From: Aquimarina algiphila
Lineage (GTDB): Bacteria > Bacteroidota > Bacteroidia > Flavobacteriales > Flavobacteriaceae
Direction of reading: 5' to 3'
Assembly: GCF_007489275.1 (NCBI RefSeq)
Contig: NZ_VLNR01000021.1
Coordinates: forward strand, 1 to 64,000
DNA: 64,000 bases
In this document: one piece after another, positions 42,679 to 52,061 of the stretch
Position numbering within the stretch: the stretch's first letter is position 1
How the letters are laid out: each line of letters begins with the position of its first letter
The notes under the pieces: generated by a model
What the model was told of the DNA's origin: nothing
Database searches by the model: none
The model's input: only the letters and a program-made list of their open reading frames with translations
Made by a program: the position numbers and the translations under genes

Positions 42679-45666
42679 TTAGTTAATAGTCTCCAAGGTT
42701 TCACATTCAAAATTTTGTTTTTCCTTTTTCTTGGCAGGCTGTGTTTTAAGCCCACTGTTTTTTGCTTTTATCATCATCGTAGAAAGCTTGTTCTTTTCTT
42801 TTGTAATAGATTGTCTCATAGCTTTATCTTTTTCAAGATCAAAATAAATTGCTCCTTCAATTATAGTTTTTTCCGCTTTAGCATATATAGAAAGAGGATG
42901 ATCGGTCCATAATACTAAATCAGCGTCTTTACCTACTTTAATACTACCTACTCTATCGTCTATGTGTAATAGCTTTGCTGGATTTAAAGTCACAAATTTT
43001 AAGGCATCTTCTTCGCTAACTCCACCATATTTTACAGATTTTGCAGCTTCTTGATTAAGACGACGAGACATTTCACCATCATCACTGTTAATGGCAGTTA
43101 CCACACCTTGTTTGTGCATAATAGCAGCGTTATATGGTATTGCATCATTAACTTCATATTTGTATGCCCACCAATCAGAAAAAGTAGATCCACCTACACC
43201 ATGAGCAGCCATTTTATCTGCAACTTTATATCCTTCAAGAATATGAGTGAATGTGTTAATTTTAAAGTTAAACTTTTCAGCAACTTTCATTAGCATGTTG
43301 ATCTCACTTTGTACATAAGAATGACAACTAATAAAACGTTCGCTATTAAGAATTTCTACCATAGTCTCCATTTCTGTATCCTTACGATAGGGAACCCCAC
43401 TTTTCTTTAGTTTTTCATATTCTTTTGCTCTAGAAAAGTAATCAACATATAACTGCTCAACTCCCATTCTTGACTGGGGAAAACGGCTAAAACTTTGCCA
43501 GTTACTTTGTTTAACATTTTCACCTAAAGCAAATTTGATAAACTTAGGAGCATTAGTGTAAATTAGATGATTTGCATCTTCACCCCATTTTAACTTTATA
43601 ATGGCAGAACGTCCACCAATAGGGTTTGCAGAACCATGAAGTATCTGAATAGAAGTTACCCCACCGGCAAGATTTCTGTAAATGTTGATATCATCAGGGT
43701 CAACAACATCTTCTATGGTAACCTCAGCAGAAGAGTTATGCCCTGCTTCATTAATTGCAGCAGCAGCAATATGAGAATGTTCATCGATAATACCAGCAGT
43801 AAGATGCTTTCCTGTAGCATCAATTACTCTAGCATTTCCAGAATTTAGATTTTTACCTATCGCTGAGATTTTACCATTCTTGATGAGAACATCTGTAGTT
43901 TGCATGATCCCTTCTATCTCATTAGTCCATACCGTAGCATTTTTAAATAGTATAGTTTCAGGTTTTGGTAATTGAGTGTTACCATAAGCTATATTAGGAT
44001 ATACCACCGGTAGAACTTCGGGAGCATCTTTTTTCTTAGCATCTTTTTTAACATCTTTTGTACCTGCAGTATCTTCTGTTTTCTTTTTAACCGAAAAAGA
44101 AGTTTGTGCTCCATTAGGAAGTATAGTTTTTCCACTCCAGAAATTTGAGTTGTCTCCGATTTTTGAAATGATTCTGGTATATTGGGTTTTTGTGGTGTCT
44201 GGATCAGTAAATGTTATAGTTACCCAATCATTTTTATAATTGATTTTAGTCCCTAATTTAGTTTCTCCAAGCTTTAATTCAGCTTTAGGAGAAGAGGTTT
44301 TTCCCGAAATCGATAAATCATATGTTTTTCCAGAAACTGATAATTCATATTTTCCGTTAATATCAGTAATATTCATGTCATTAATAATATTTTTATGACC
44401 CTGTATCCAGTTTTCATATATAATATTATCCTTTGAAAACAACTCATCTTTTGAAATTAAAAAGTTGGCATACGCTCCTTTTTTAATACTTCCCAAAAGA
44501 TTACTTTTTCCTAAGATTTCAGCGGGAATGGTGGTTAAAGCGGCAATGGCAGTTTTTTTATCCAAACCATGTTCAATTGCCTTTACTATTCTGGTTTCTA
44601 GATCAGCTATCTTCTTTAACTTATGTGTTGTCAAAGAAAATGTAATTCCGTTTTTAGATAAAACATATGGATTAGTTGGAGCTTGATTCCAATGACGCAT
44701 ATCACCCAAACTAACCAAATTAGCCATGAAAGGGTCAGATACATCATATGCTTCTGGAAAATCAAGTGGAATGATATATTTTGCATTAGTAGCTTTTACT
44801 TTATCTATACGAGCATATTCATCTCCACCACCCACTAATATATATTGTATATTAAACTGATCACCAACTTTATCTGCTCTAAAACCATTAATTCTGCTTC
44901 CGACGTCAAAAATTTGAGGAAGGTTTTTATTTCTGTTTAATGCCTCTAATGATAAATCTTTGTTATTAGCATTACCACCTGCATACCAATCAGCATCATA
45001 ATACATTTGTCTAAGTAAAGCCATACTACCCATTAGAGAAGTGGGATACATTTGCTTGCTTTTATTGCTTTTAGAAAATGATAAAAATTGAGCTGATCGA
45101 TCACTTAATAGACGTTCTCCTTCTGTTCCTTGATTGTTTAATGCTACTAATAATCCAGTTCCTCTCACTATACCATCTGGCATATGTGTATTTACAACAC
45201 CAAATCCTTCTTTTATGAATTCGGTAGCTTTTTTTGTGTCATACTTAAAAAGAGTTAGAGCATTAGTTTCGGGACGTATATGGTCATTCCAATAATATCC
45301 TTCTCTAGAAGCTTCATATTGTGGATTTCCTCTAAATGGACTACCCCCTTTGCGTTTTGGTTTTTCGATACCAAAGTTGGTAAAAGGATCAATGAAAGAA
45401 GCGTAAATATGTTTTCCTTTTAGGTCAATAACAACACTGTTAGTGGGAATGGATAAGGAATTACCTACCTGTACAATCTTTCCTTTTTGGATAATCAGAA
45501 TTCCATTTTTGATTTCTGTATCAGGTGTAGTGTGAATAATCGCATTTTTAAATACGGTGTAATTAGAATCTGTGGTATTAACTCCATCATTTTTAGGAAA
45601 ATAATCTTGAGAATGAGAATTTAATATTCCACATGCTATTGCAAGTGATAATAGAAGTTTTTTCAT
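42679..45666 (-). CDS. Tandem two-domain amidohydrolase, exported, 995 aa
   Basis: Signal peptide MKKLLLSLAIACGILNSHSQ, then two amidohydrolase modules. Module 1 (about 30-430) has the sandwich (ILIIQKGKIVQVGNSL) but lacks the first histidine pair: IDPFTNFG stands where D-x-H-x-H is expected. Residues 430-560 form an unusual beta-rich insert ending in a lysine/aspartate-rich linker. Module 2 (about 575-970) is canonical with GIIDEHSHIAAA, SCHSYVQSE, FTHILEGYKVA, INSDDGEMS and LKFVTLNPAKLLHIDDRVGS. It is probably a periplasmic peptidase or imidase-type enzyme with one active and one degenerate domain. The smaller paralogue follows in the same operon. Confidence 0.88.
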   Translation of the reverse strand: MKKLLLSLAIACGILNSHSQDYFPKNDGVNTTDSNYTVFKNAIIHTTPDTEIKNGILIIQKGKIVQVGNSLSIPTNSVVIDLKGKHIYASFIDPFTNFGIEKPKRKGGSPFRGNPQYEASREGYYWNDHIRPETNALTLFKYDTKKATEFIKEGFGVVNTHMPDGIVRGTGLLVALNNQGTEGERLLSDRSAQFLSFSKSNKSKQMYPTSLMGSMALLRQMYYDADWYAGGNANNKDLSLEALNRNKNLPQIFDVGSRINGFRADKVGDQFNIQYILVGGGDEYARIDKVKATNAKYIIPLDFPEAYDVSDPFMANLVSLGDMRHWNQAPTNPYVLSKNGITFSLTTHKLKKIADLETRIVKAIEHGLDKKTAIAALTTIPAEILGKSNLLGSIKKGAYANFLISKDELFSKDNIIYENWIQGHKNIINDMNITDINGKYELSVSGKTYDLSISGKTSSPKAELKLGETKLGTKINYKNDWVTITFTDPDTTKTQYTRIISKIGDNSNFWSGKTILPNGAQTSFSVKKKTEDTAGTKDVKKDAKKKDAPEVLPVVYPNIAYGNTQLPKPETILFKNATVWTNEIEGIMQTTDVLIKNGKISAIGKNLNSGNARVIDATGKHLTAGIIDEHSHIAAAAINEAGHNSSAEVTIEDVVDPDDINIYRNLAGGVTSIQILHGSANPIGGRSAIIKLKWGEDANHLIYTNAPKFIKFALGENVKQSNWQSFSRFPQSRMGVEQLYVDYFSRAKEYEKLKKSGVPYRKDTEMETMVEILNSERFISCHSYVQSEINMLMKVAEKFNFKINTFTHILEGYKVADKMAAHGVGGSTFSDWWAYKYEVNDAIPYNAAIMHKQGVVTAINSDDGEMSRRLNQEAAKSVKYGGVSEEDALKFVTLNPAKLLHIDDRVGSIKVGKDADLVLWTDHPLSIYAKAEKTIIEGAIYFDLEKDKAMRQSITKEKNKLSTMMIKAKNSGLKTQPAKKKEKQNFECETLETIN

Positions 45667-45818
45667 GAGAGTTGCGTAAAGTGTATTGAATCGGTTTTAA
45701 AGATAATAGTTGAATCAAAAGGAGTTTGTTAATTAAGGTTTATTTAACAGTTGTAGGTATACTCTTTGATATCTATTTATTTTTTTATTGACTAAATTAC
45801 CACATAAACATATCCATC

Positions 45819-46517
45819 ATGAAAAATTATCTTTTTATTCTAGCGGCTTTTTTTTGTATTTTAATGAATGCACAACAAACACCTGCAAGCTCACCTGTTG
45901 AATTTAATCAAACAACTAATAAAATACTATTGAATCAATTTGTAAGAACAGCATTAAAAAATACTGTCTCTGAAGAATCCATTAATGGTAATAAGTATTA
46001 TGAAGAAGATTACAGAGTAGCAAATATATTTGTTGATGATGTAGTAATCGGAGAATATCCAGTAAGGTATAATGGTTTTCATGATGAAATAGAAGTTATG
46101 GAAGGTAATAAAGTATCAGCTCTTTTACCTAAAAAAAATGTAAAAGTAGTTTTTGATGAGTACATTTATAAAACTTTAAATGATGATGTTGATGCCCGAA
46201 AAAAAAGCTATTTTATTGATTTTCAGAACGGTAAAAATGTGTCGTTGATTTTAAAGGCGAGGAAAAAGATTAAAAGGGCAGCTCAACCACATTCTGGTTT
46301 AGGAGGAAGTATTCCGGCAAATTTTTATGAAGACTACAAATATTATATAAAAGATAAAAGCGGAGATTTAACAAAGATAAAACTTAAAAAGAAGGAGGTT
46401 TTAGCTGTCTTAAAAGATAAAAAAACTGAAATAGAAAAATTTGCTTCTTCAAAAAAATTAAGTTTTAAAAAAAAGGAAGATTTGATTAAAATTATAGACT
46501 ACTATAATACGTTGTAG
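45819..46517 (+). CDS. Hypothetical exported protein, 232 aa
   Basis: Signal peptide MKNYLFILAAFFCILMNA with cleavage before QQTPASS. The mature protein is rich in lysine, especially the C-terminal 60 residues (KDKKTEIEKFASSKKLSFKKKEDL), with a strand-rich middle section (VANIFVDDVVIGEYPVRYNGFHDEIEVM). It is probably periplasmic. I do not recognise the family; Bacteroidota have many such proteins of about 230 residues with no known role. It is convergent with the DUF3810 gene, the stops being 2 bases apart. Confidence 0.75.
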   Translation: MKNYLFILAAFFCILMNAQQTPASSPVEFNQTTNKILLNQFVRTALKNTVSEESINGNKYYEEDYRVANIFVDDVVIGEYPVRYNGFHDEIEVMEGNKVSALLPKKNVKVVFDEYIYKTLNDDVDARKKSYFIDFQNGKNVSLILKARKKIKRAAQPHSGLGGSIPANFYEDYKYYIKDKSGDLTKIKLKKKEVLAVLKDKKTEIEKFASSKKLSFKKKEDLIKIIDYYNTL

Positions 46518-46519
46518 TT

Positions 46520-47584
46520 TTATAATTTGGTCTTGTAATAATTAACTAATAAGGCTACTACATAGCTGTACGTGTCTAATCCATCAGGTTGATCGTTAGC
46601 TTTTAGATAACTGTCATAAGTACTTTTAAAGATAGGTTCAAGAGGATTTTCGTAGGATTCCCAAAATTGATTTACCTCTAGATAATTTTTTCGAATTCCC
46701 GGACGTAATTTTTCAATAAGACAAATGGCTTTTTCTTCGTTACGAAGATAGAGGTCATTTAAGCAAAACTTTAAAGCAAATGTAACTCCGCTATAATTAA
46801 AATAAGAATCATCATAGTTTATTGTGGTTAAGGCGGCTATAAAGTTAGCTTCATTTTCTTTTGCAAACCCCAATTGGTGAGCTTGCTCATGACAACTTGT
46901 TGTTGGAGCTTTATAGTTAAGAATTAATCCATTTATTTGTGCTTCATTAGTAATCGGATTTAGGTATCCACTAAAGCCCATGTAGGTAAGAGGAAGACTT
47001 AAAAGTGATGTTTTAATACTCTTAGGGTGATACTTTAATGTAGGGAATATGGTATTAAGTTGATCATAGGCAGGGACTGTTTTTTGAAAAACTTCGTCTT
47101 TGGTATATGGGATTCGTATTGGCAAAGAGTCGTTGGGTTCTAATTCTAAATGTAGAGAATTAGCTTGTGAAATCAATTTCTCAGAAACCTTAATAAGTTC
47201 CACTTCGGTATATTGATCATCAATTTTTAGTATTTCATGTAATGGCAGTCGATAATAATTCATACCCCATAGGATATGAAAACTAGCATAAACGATAGAT
47301 AAGGTAGCTCCAATATCGAATAGGACTTCTTTCCAAATTATTTTTTTTCTAAATACCTTTTTGAATAAAAATCGAATTAACAATACAATCAAAATACAAT
47401 AGACTATATCTCCAAAAGAAAACGGAATCCAGCCAAATACATACCGTAGAATTTTAGAAGTATAAATAAAAATTCCATTACTGTAAAATTGTTCGATAAC
47501 ATCAGGGAAAAAAGAGAGTACTTTAACCAGAATGACCTGAATTGGCAGTAATATCGTGAGATATAGCTTTGTTTTAGATTGCAT
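46520..47584 (-). CDS. DUF3810 membrane protein with HExxH site, 354 aa
   Basis: Three hydrophobic segments in the first 105 residues (about 8-26, 58-75, 88-105), then a large domain with a zincin-type motif: H232-E233-x-x-H236 in SCHEQAHQLGF, with further acidic residues E243/E245 (AKENEANFIA) that could complete a zinc site. DUF3810 proteins are common in Bacteroidota and look like membrane-bound metallopeptidases, though activity has not been shown to my knowledge. It is divergent from pepD with 133 bases between starts. Confidence 0.85.
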   Translation of the reverse strand: MQSKTKLYLTILLPIQVILVKVLSFFPDVIEQFYSNGIFIYTSKILRYVFGWIPFSFGDIVYCILIVLLIRFLFKKVFRKKIIWKEVLFDIGATLSIVYASFHILWGMNYYRLPLHEILKIDDQYTEVELIKVSEKLISQANSLHLELEPNDSLPIRIPYTKDEVFQKTVPAYDQLNTIFPTLKYHPKSIKTSLLSLPLTYMGFSGYLNPITNEAQINGLILNYKAPTTSCHEQAHQLGFAKENEANFIAALTTINYDDSYFNYSGVTFALKFCLNDLYLRNEEKAICLIEKLRPGIRKNYLEVNQFWESYENPLEPIFKSTYDSYLKANDQPDGLDTYSYVVALLVNYYKTKL

Positions 47585-47669
47585 TGGGTAAATATATTTA
47601 CAATTCTGAATTTAGGATAACGAATTAAGAGTTTTTTAGTATCAATTAGTTTAACTCATGAAACTTTGA

Positions 47670-47690
47670 TTCTTAATTTTAAATTAAGAA
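47670..47690. repeat. Perfect 21-base palindrome between divergent genes
   Basis: TTCTTAATTT-T-AAATTAAGAA is a perfect inverted repeat with a one-base centre, 27 bases before the pepD start and 85 before the DUF3810 start. It is AT-only apart from one C and one G, so chance cannot be excluded. It may be a dimeric repressor site. Confidence 0.3.
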
Positions 47691-47717
47691 TTTCGCAATT
47701 CTAAATATAATACACAT

Positions 47718-49178
47718 ATGAATTCAGAAATAAGAGCCTTAGAACCCAAAAGACTTTGGAATAAATTTGCAGATCTTAATGAAGTACCAAGACCTTCAAA
47801 AAAAGAAGAGCGTGTAATCGCGTTTATGAAAGATTTTGGAGCATCTTTAGGATTGATAACCGAAGTTGATAAAGTTGGCAATGTCCTTATAAAGAAACCA
47901 GCTACAGCAGGGCTTGAGAATCGTAAGACTGTGGTAATGCAATCACATTTGGATATGGTGCATCAAAAGAATGCAGATACTGATTTCGATTTTGATACTC
48001 AAGGAATAGAAATGTATGTTGACGGAGATTGGGTACGTGCCAACGGAACAACACTTGGTGCTGATAATGGATTAGGAGTAGCAACAATTATGGCAATTCT
48101 TGAAGCAACAGATATTGCTCATCCTGCTCTTGAAGCACTTTTTACTATTGATGAAGAAACTGGTATGACAGGGGCTATGGGGTTAGAAGGCGGATGGTTA
48201 CAAGGGGATATACTTTTAAATCTGGATACAGAAGAAGATGATGAAATCGGAGTAGGCTGTGCTGGTGGAATAGATGTAACTGCCAAAAGAACCTATAGAG
48301 AAGAACCTATAGAACAAGGTAAAAAAGCATATGTCATTTCGGTTACAGGGCTTAATGGTGGTCATTCTGGAATGGATATTCATAAAGGATTGGGAAATGC
48401 CAATAGAATAATGAATAGACTATTGTTTGATGGTTTTGAAAATTTCGGACTACAAATCAGTGAAATCAAAGGAGGAAGTTTGCGTAACGCTATACCTAGA
48501 GAGAGTTTTGCCAATATAGTTGTTGATACTGTTCAAGCTGAAGCTTTTGAGTTTGAGCTCAATGAATTGATAAAAACAATTAAGAATGAACTTAGTACAG
48601 TGGATCCAAATCTTAGTATAGAGATTAAGGAAACTAATCTGCCAGAAAAAGTAATGGAATTAGGAGTACAAGAAGGAATGTTAAAAGCGTTATATGCAGC
48701 GCATAATGGAGTGTATAAGATGAGTGCGTCGATTTCGGATTTAGTAGAAACCTCTAACAATATATCAAAAGTTACTATAGGAAATGGAGAAGTGACTATT
48801 GAATGCCTAACCCGAAGTAGCGTAGAATCCTCTAAACAAGATTTGGTTAATAAATTAAGAGCAACTTTTGAATTGATAGGGTGTGAAGTAATTACTGGTG
48901 GTGATTATCCTGGTTGGGCACCTAATATGAATTCATCAATTCTAAAAGTATTAGATGAATTATATCAAAAATTAAACGGAGAAAAAGCGCATGTAGCTGC
49001 TTGTCACGCTGGTTTAGAATGTGGTATTTTGGGGCAAAATTACCCAAATATGGATATGATATCTTTTGGTCCGACAATTTTAGGAGCACATTCTCCAGAC
49101 GAAAGAGCAAGCATTTCTTCTGTTCAGAAATATTGGAAGTTTGTTAAAGAAATTTTAGCAAATATTCCGTTGCAATAG
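47718..49178 (+). CDS. pepD: Aminoacyl-histidine dipeptidase PepD-like (M20), 486 aa
   Basis: Zinc-dependent M20 dipeptidase (beta-alanyl-histidine/Xaa-His type), cytoplasmic. The metal and catalytic residues are visible: H77 and D79 in QSHLDMVHQKN, D116 in LGADNGLGVA, and the EE pair at 146-147 in IDEETGMTGAMGL. A further histidine is in ACHAGLECGIL, and GPTILGAHSPDERASI carries the last zinc ligand. A dimerisation domain occupies the middle (about 200-340). The length of about 485 residues is standard. A palindromic terminator follows. Confidence 0.93.
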   Translation: MNSEIRALEPKRLWNKFADLNEVPRPSKKEERVIAFMKDFGASLGLITEVDKVGNVLIKKPATAGLENRKTVVMQSHLDMVHQKNADTDFDFDTQGIEMYVDGDWVRANGTTLGADNGLGVATIMAILEATDIAHPALEALFTIDEETGMTGAMGLEGGWLQGDILLNLDTEEDDEIGVGCAGGIDVTAKRTYREEPIEQGKKAYVISVTGLNGGHSGMDIHKGLGNANRIMNRLLFDGFENFGLQISEIKGGSLRNAIPRESFANIVVDTVQAEAFEFELNELIKTIKNELSTVDPNLSIEIKETNLPEKVMELGVQEGMLKALYAAHNGVYKMSASISDLVETSNNISKVTIGNGEVTIECLTRSSVESSKQDLVNKLRATFELIGCEVITGGDYPGWAPNMNSSILKVLDELYQKLNGEKAHVAACHAGLECGILGQNYPNMDMISFGPTILGAHSPDERASISSVQKYWKFVKEILANIPLQ

Positions 49179-49208
49179 ATAATAAAAGTAATCGTTCTTT
49201 TAGTTACT

Positions 49209-49240
49209 AAAAAAGCGTCCTGATCAGGACGCTTTTTTTT
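49209..49240. terminator. Bidirectional intrinsic terminator
   Basis: GCGTCCTGA/TCAGGACGC is a perfect palindrome flanked by A and T runs, between converging pepD and the cyclophilin-FKBP gene. Confidence 0.92.
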
Positions 49241-49262
49241 ATATTTCTTCTGTAACTATTTT

Positions 49263-50399
49263 TTATTTAGCTTCTTCTTTACCTTGGATATTCATAATTT
49301 CTAGTTCGAATATCAAATCAGTGTTTGGTGGAATTGTTCTTGCTCCTCTTTCTCCATATGCAAGGTGAGAGGGGATAAAAAGTACAGCTTTGTCTCCTAC
49401 TTTCATTTTTTGAACTCCTTCTTTAAAACCAGGGATCATTTGAGCATCTGGTGAGTATGGTACTGGAATAGGAGCATATCCTCTAGGATCTGCTGCTCTC
49501 TGTTCGTTATATACACCTAATTCTTTAGCTGTCTCTGCAATATTAGTATCAAAAATTCTTCCATCTGTAAAAAAACCAGCGTAGTTTACACCAACGGTAT
49601 CATCTGATTTTGGTTGTTCACCATCTCCTTGGTTTATAAAATGAATTTCTAAACCGCTTTCTAATTTTGTAGCTTTAGCTTTTAGCTCAACAAATTTTGC
49701 AGCAATAGCTTCGCCACGTTCTTTTGCTAATCTTTCTTTTTCAGCTTTTTCTTCTTCAAGAGCTTTTAATTTATCAGTAAATGCAGAATCTGTATCAAAT
49801 GCCTTTGCGTCTGAACCTTTACGGATAATATTAACTTCTATCATTTTTAGTTCTTCTACTGGTTTGTCTCCTGCTGCGGTCTTAGTAATACCTATACTAT
49901 CAACAATTTCTTGACCTAGTACAATTTCACCAAAAACAGTATGTTTTCCGTTTAACCATGGAGTTTCTTTTAATGTGATAAAAAACTGACTTCCGTTTGT
50001 TCCCGGACCAGAGTTTGCCATAGATAGAATTCCTTTTGATTTGTGAGAAAGTGAATCTACGATTTCATCAGGGAATTTGTATCCAGGACCACCAGTACCA
50101 GTACCTAAAGGATCTCCAGTTTGGATCATAAAATCCTTGATTACTCTATGAAATATAATTCCATTGTAATATTTTTTTCCTTTATAAGTGCTATCGACCA
50201 TAGTGTTAGTACCTTCTGCCAAAGACACAAAGTTTGCAACCGTCATAGGAGTAACATCATGATATAATTTTGCTACCGTAGTTCCTTGATTGGTTATAAT
50301 TTCTGCATAAATTCCATCTTGTAGATCTGGGTATTTTTCATTACAGCTATTAAGTGTTATTGCAATAATGGCTAGGAATAATAAATTTAATCTTTTCAT
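49263..50399 (-). CDS. Cyclophilin-FKBP fusion lipoprotein, 378 aa
   Basis: Envelope peptidyl-prolyl isomerase with two catalytic modules. The lipobox is ITLNSC, C19. The cyclophilin domain (about 28-190) shows TVANFVSLAEGT, IFHRVIKDFMIQTGDP, GILSMANSGPGTNGSQFFIT and LNGKHTVFGEIV. A charged helical linker (about 205-230) follows. The FKBP domain (about 245-372) shows VGVNYAGFFTDGRIFDTN, a VPYSPDAQMIPGFKEGVQ block and FIPSHLAYGERGARTIPPNTDLIFELEI. GldI, a second FKBP lipoprotein, is encoded 12 bases upstream, so the two are one operon with the DHH gene. Confidence 0.93.
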   Translation of the reverse strand: MKRLNLLFLAIIAITLNSCNEKYPDLQDGIYAEIITNQGTTVAKLYHDVTPMTVANFVSLAEGTNTMVDSTYKGKKYYNGIIFHRVIKDFMIQTGDPLGTGTGGPGYKFPDEIVDSLSHKSKGILSMANSGPGTNGSQFFITLKETPWLNGKHTVFGEIVLGQEIVDSIGITKTAAGDKPVEELKMIEVNIIRKGSDAKAFDTDSAFTDKLKALEEEKAEKERLAKERGEAIAAKFVELKAKATKLESGLEIHFINQGDGEQPKSDDTVGVNYAGFFTDGRIFDTNIAETAKELGVYNEQRAADPRGYAPIPVPYSPDAQMIPGFKEGVQKMKVGDKAVLFIPSHLAYGERGARTIPPNTDLIFELEIMNIQGKEEAK

Positions 50400-50411
50400 T
50401 TTTGTTGGTAA

Positions 50412-50963
50412 TTAATTTTCTGTTGTTGATTCTTTTGTAATTGTGTTAAGTGTTACTTCTGTTATTAACGGAATATTTGTGCCAATCTTATTATCATCAC
50501 CATAATATCCATAAGCTTGATAAGAAGGGAAAAGAAAAGTAACCATTTCTCCTTGTTTCATGAGTTTTAAACCTTCTCTTAAACCAAGAAAAAGTTCTTC
50601 TTTATCAATACGATATGTTATAGTATCTAATTCTTGTTGTGTGTAAATTACATTGCCGTTTAAATCTGTTACATTATAATTAAATGTAACTATATCCCCA
50701 AATTTTGGAGTTGTACCTGATATAGTGTCTTTTTTAGTGTAAAAATACCAGAAACCGGTTTGTGATGCCAGATAATTATGGGCAGAGTCGTTATTAATTA
50801 TTTTTTGAATTCGAGCTTCTTCCTTAGCTGCAAGTTCTTTATTACGACTTATAGATTCATCTATGAAAGACCCTGATTTAATATTTATAGGTCTCCTGGC
50901 TTCAGGTGTTTTACAAGATGATAAGAAGAAGACAAGACAAAGTATGTGAAGTACTAACCTCAT
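50412..50963 (-). CDS. gldI: Gliding motility lipoprotein GldI (FKBP type), 183 aa
   Basis: Lipoprotein with lipobox FFLSSC, C17, followed by KTPEARRPI, the conserved opening of flavobacterial GldI. Residues 30-60 are a helical segment; residues 60-178 are an FKBP peptidyl-prolyl isomerase domain (FNYNVTDLNGNVIY, LGLREGLKLMKQGEMVTFLF, PSYQAYGYYGDDNKIGTNIP). In Flavobacterium johnsoniae, GldI is needed for gliding, probably by folding secretion or motility proteins. The gene overlaps the upstream DHH phosphoesterase gene by 4 bases and precedes the cyclophilin-FKBP gene by 12 bases. Confidence 0.92.
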   Translation of the reverse strand: MRLVLHILCLVFFLSSCKTPEARRPINIKSGSFIDESISRNKELAAKEEARIQKIINNDSAHNYLASQTGFWYFYTKKDTISGTTPKFGDIVTFNYNVTDLNGNVIYTQQELDTITYRIDKEELFLGLREGLKLMKQGEMVTFLFPSYQAYGYYGDDNKIGTNIPLITEVTLNTITKESTTEN

Positions 50964-51982
50964 TGATTTAGGACGTTTTTATAAGCAGGTAAGATACTAA
51001 TAAATTTCTCAACAGTATCAGATAATGAAAGATTACTTCTTCCACCGGCAGCATTATGATGACCCCCTCCTTCAAAATGACTTCTTGAGAATTCATTTAC
51101 AGAAAAATCTCCTTTAGAACGTAAAGAAATTTTAATGATTCCTTCTCCTTTGTTTTCAATAAAAATTAAGGCAAACTTAATATCTTTTATAGAGAGTCCT
51201 AAATTGACAAAACCTTCGGTATCTCCTTTTTTGAAATGATGATCATCTAATTCTTTTTGAGATAAAGTGATATAAGCAGTTTTGTATTCTGGAATAACTT
51301 TTAAATTGTTTAAAGCAACACCTTGTAATTGAATCCTGGATAAAGTATTCATATCGTAGATACTTTCATGAATACCAGTGTTATCAGCACCATGATCAAT
51401 CAAATTTGCAATTACCTTGTGCGTGATACTCGTTGTTGATCTAAATCTAAAAGATCCCGTATCTGTCATTATTCCAACATAAATGCAAGTTGCAATTTCT
51501 GGAGTAATACGATCTAAATCATCAAGTTTTTCTATAAAGTGATAAATCATTTGACAGGTAGAACTCATCCCTGTATCACTATAGGTATATGCCGCGTAAG
51601 TATCGGGTTGTTGATGATGATCGATCATGATAAAAGTGGTTTTAGTTTTAGCCAAAACATTTTCCATGTCACCACTCCTGGATAAGTGATTAAAATCTAA
51701 AGTGAAAATAAGATCAGCTTCCTCAATTTTTGATATAGCTTTTTTAGTTTCACTATCGTATTTAAGAATTGTATCTTGTCCTGGAATCCATTTTAAAAAA
51801 TCCGGATAATCATTAGGAGTAATAACAGTAACGTTATGATTACTTTCTAATGCAGTAAGATAATGATATAAGCCTAAACTAGAACCAACAGCATCACCAT
51901 CTGGATTTTTATGAGTTACAATAACAATTTTTTTTGAAGAGGATAATAATCCTTTTATTTCGATTATTTCATTAGTATTCAT
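50960..51982 (-). CDS. DHH phosphoesterase, NrnA-like nanoRNase/pAp phosphatase, 340 aa
   Basis: Two-domain DHH/DHHA1 phosphoesterase like NrnA, which degrades nano-RNAs or pAp. The metal motifs are VTHKNPDGDAVGSSLG (H24, D28, D30), LDFNHLSRSG, IDHHQQPD and TDTGSFRFRST. The C-terminal DHHA1 motif is GGGHHNAAGGRSN. The length fits the family. It is cytoplasmic and heads the operon with gldI and the cyclophilin-FKBP gene. A TATCTTCG box on the minus strand just upstream (51990-51997) may be a weak promoter. Confidence 0.92.
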   Translation of the reverse strand: MNTNEIIEIKGLLSSSKKIVIVTHKNPDGDAVGSSLGLYHYLTALESNHNVTVITPNDYPDFLKWIPGQDTILKYDSETKKAISKIEEADLIFTLDFNHLSRSGDMENVLAKTKTTFIMIDHHQQPDTYAAYTYSDTGMSSTCQMIYHFIEKLDDLDRITPEIATCIYVGIMTDTGSFRFRSTTSITHKVIANLIDHGADNTGIHESIYDMNTLSRIQLQGVALNNLKVIPEYKTAYITLSQKELDDHHFKKGDTEGFVNLGLSIKDIKFALIFIENKGEGIIKISLRSKGDFSVNEFSRSHFEGGGHHNAAGGRSNLSLSDTVEKFISILPAYKNVLNQ

Positions 51983-52061
51983 AGGTCAGCGAAGATACAA
52001 TAAATAATATTTTGGTAATATTAGAACTACTACTTTTATATGTACTTTATATGCTCTAATA

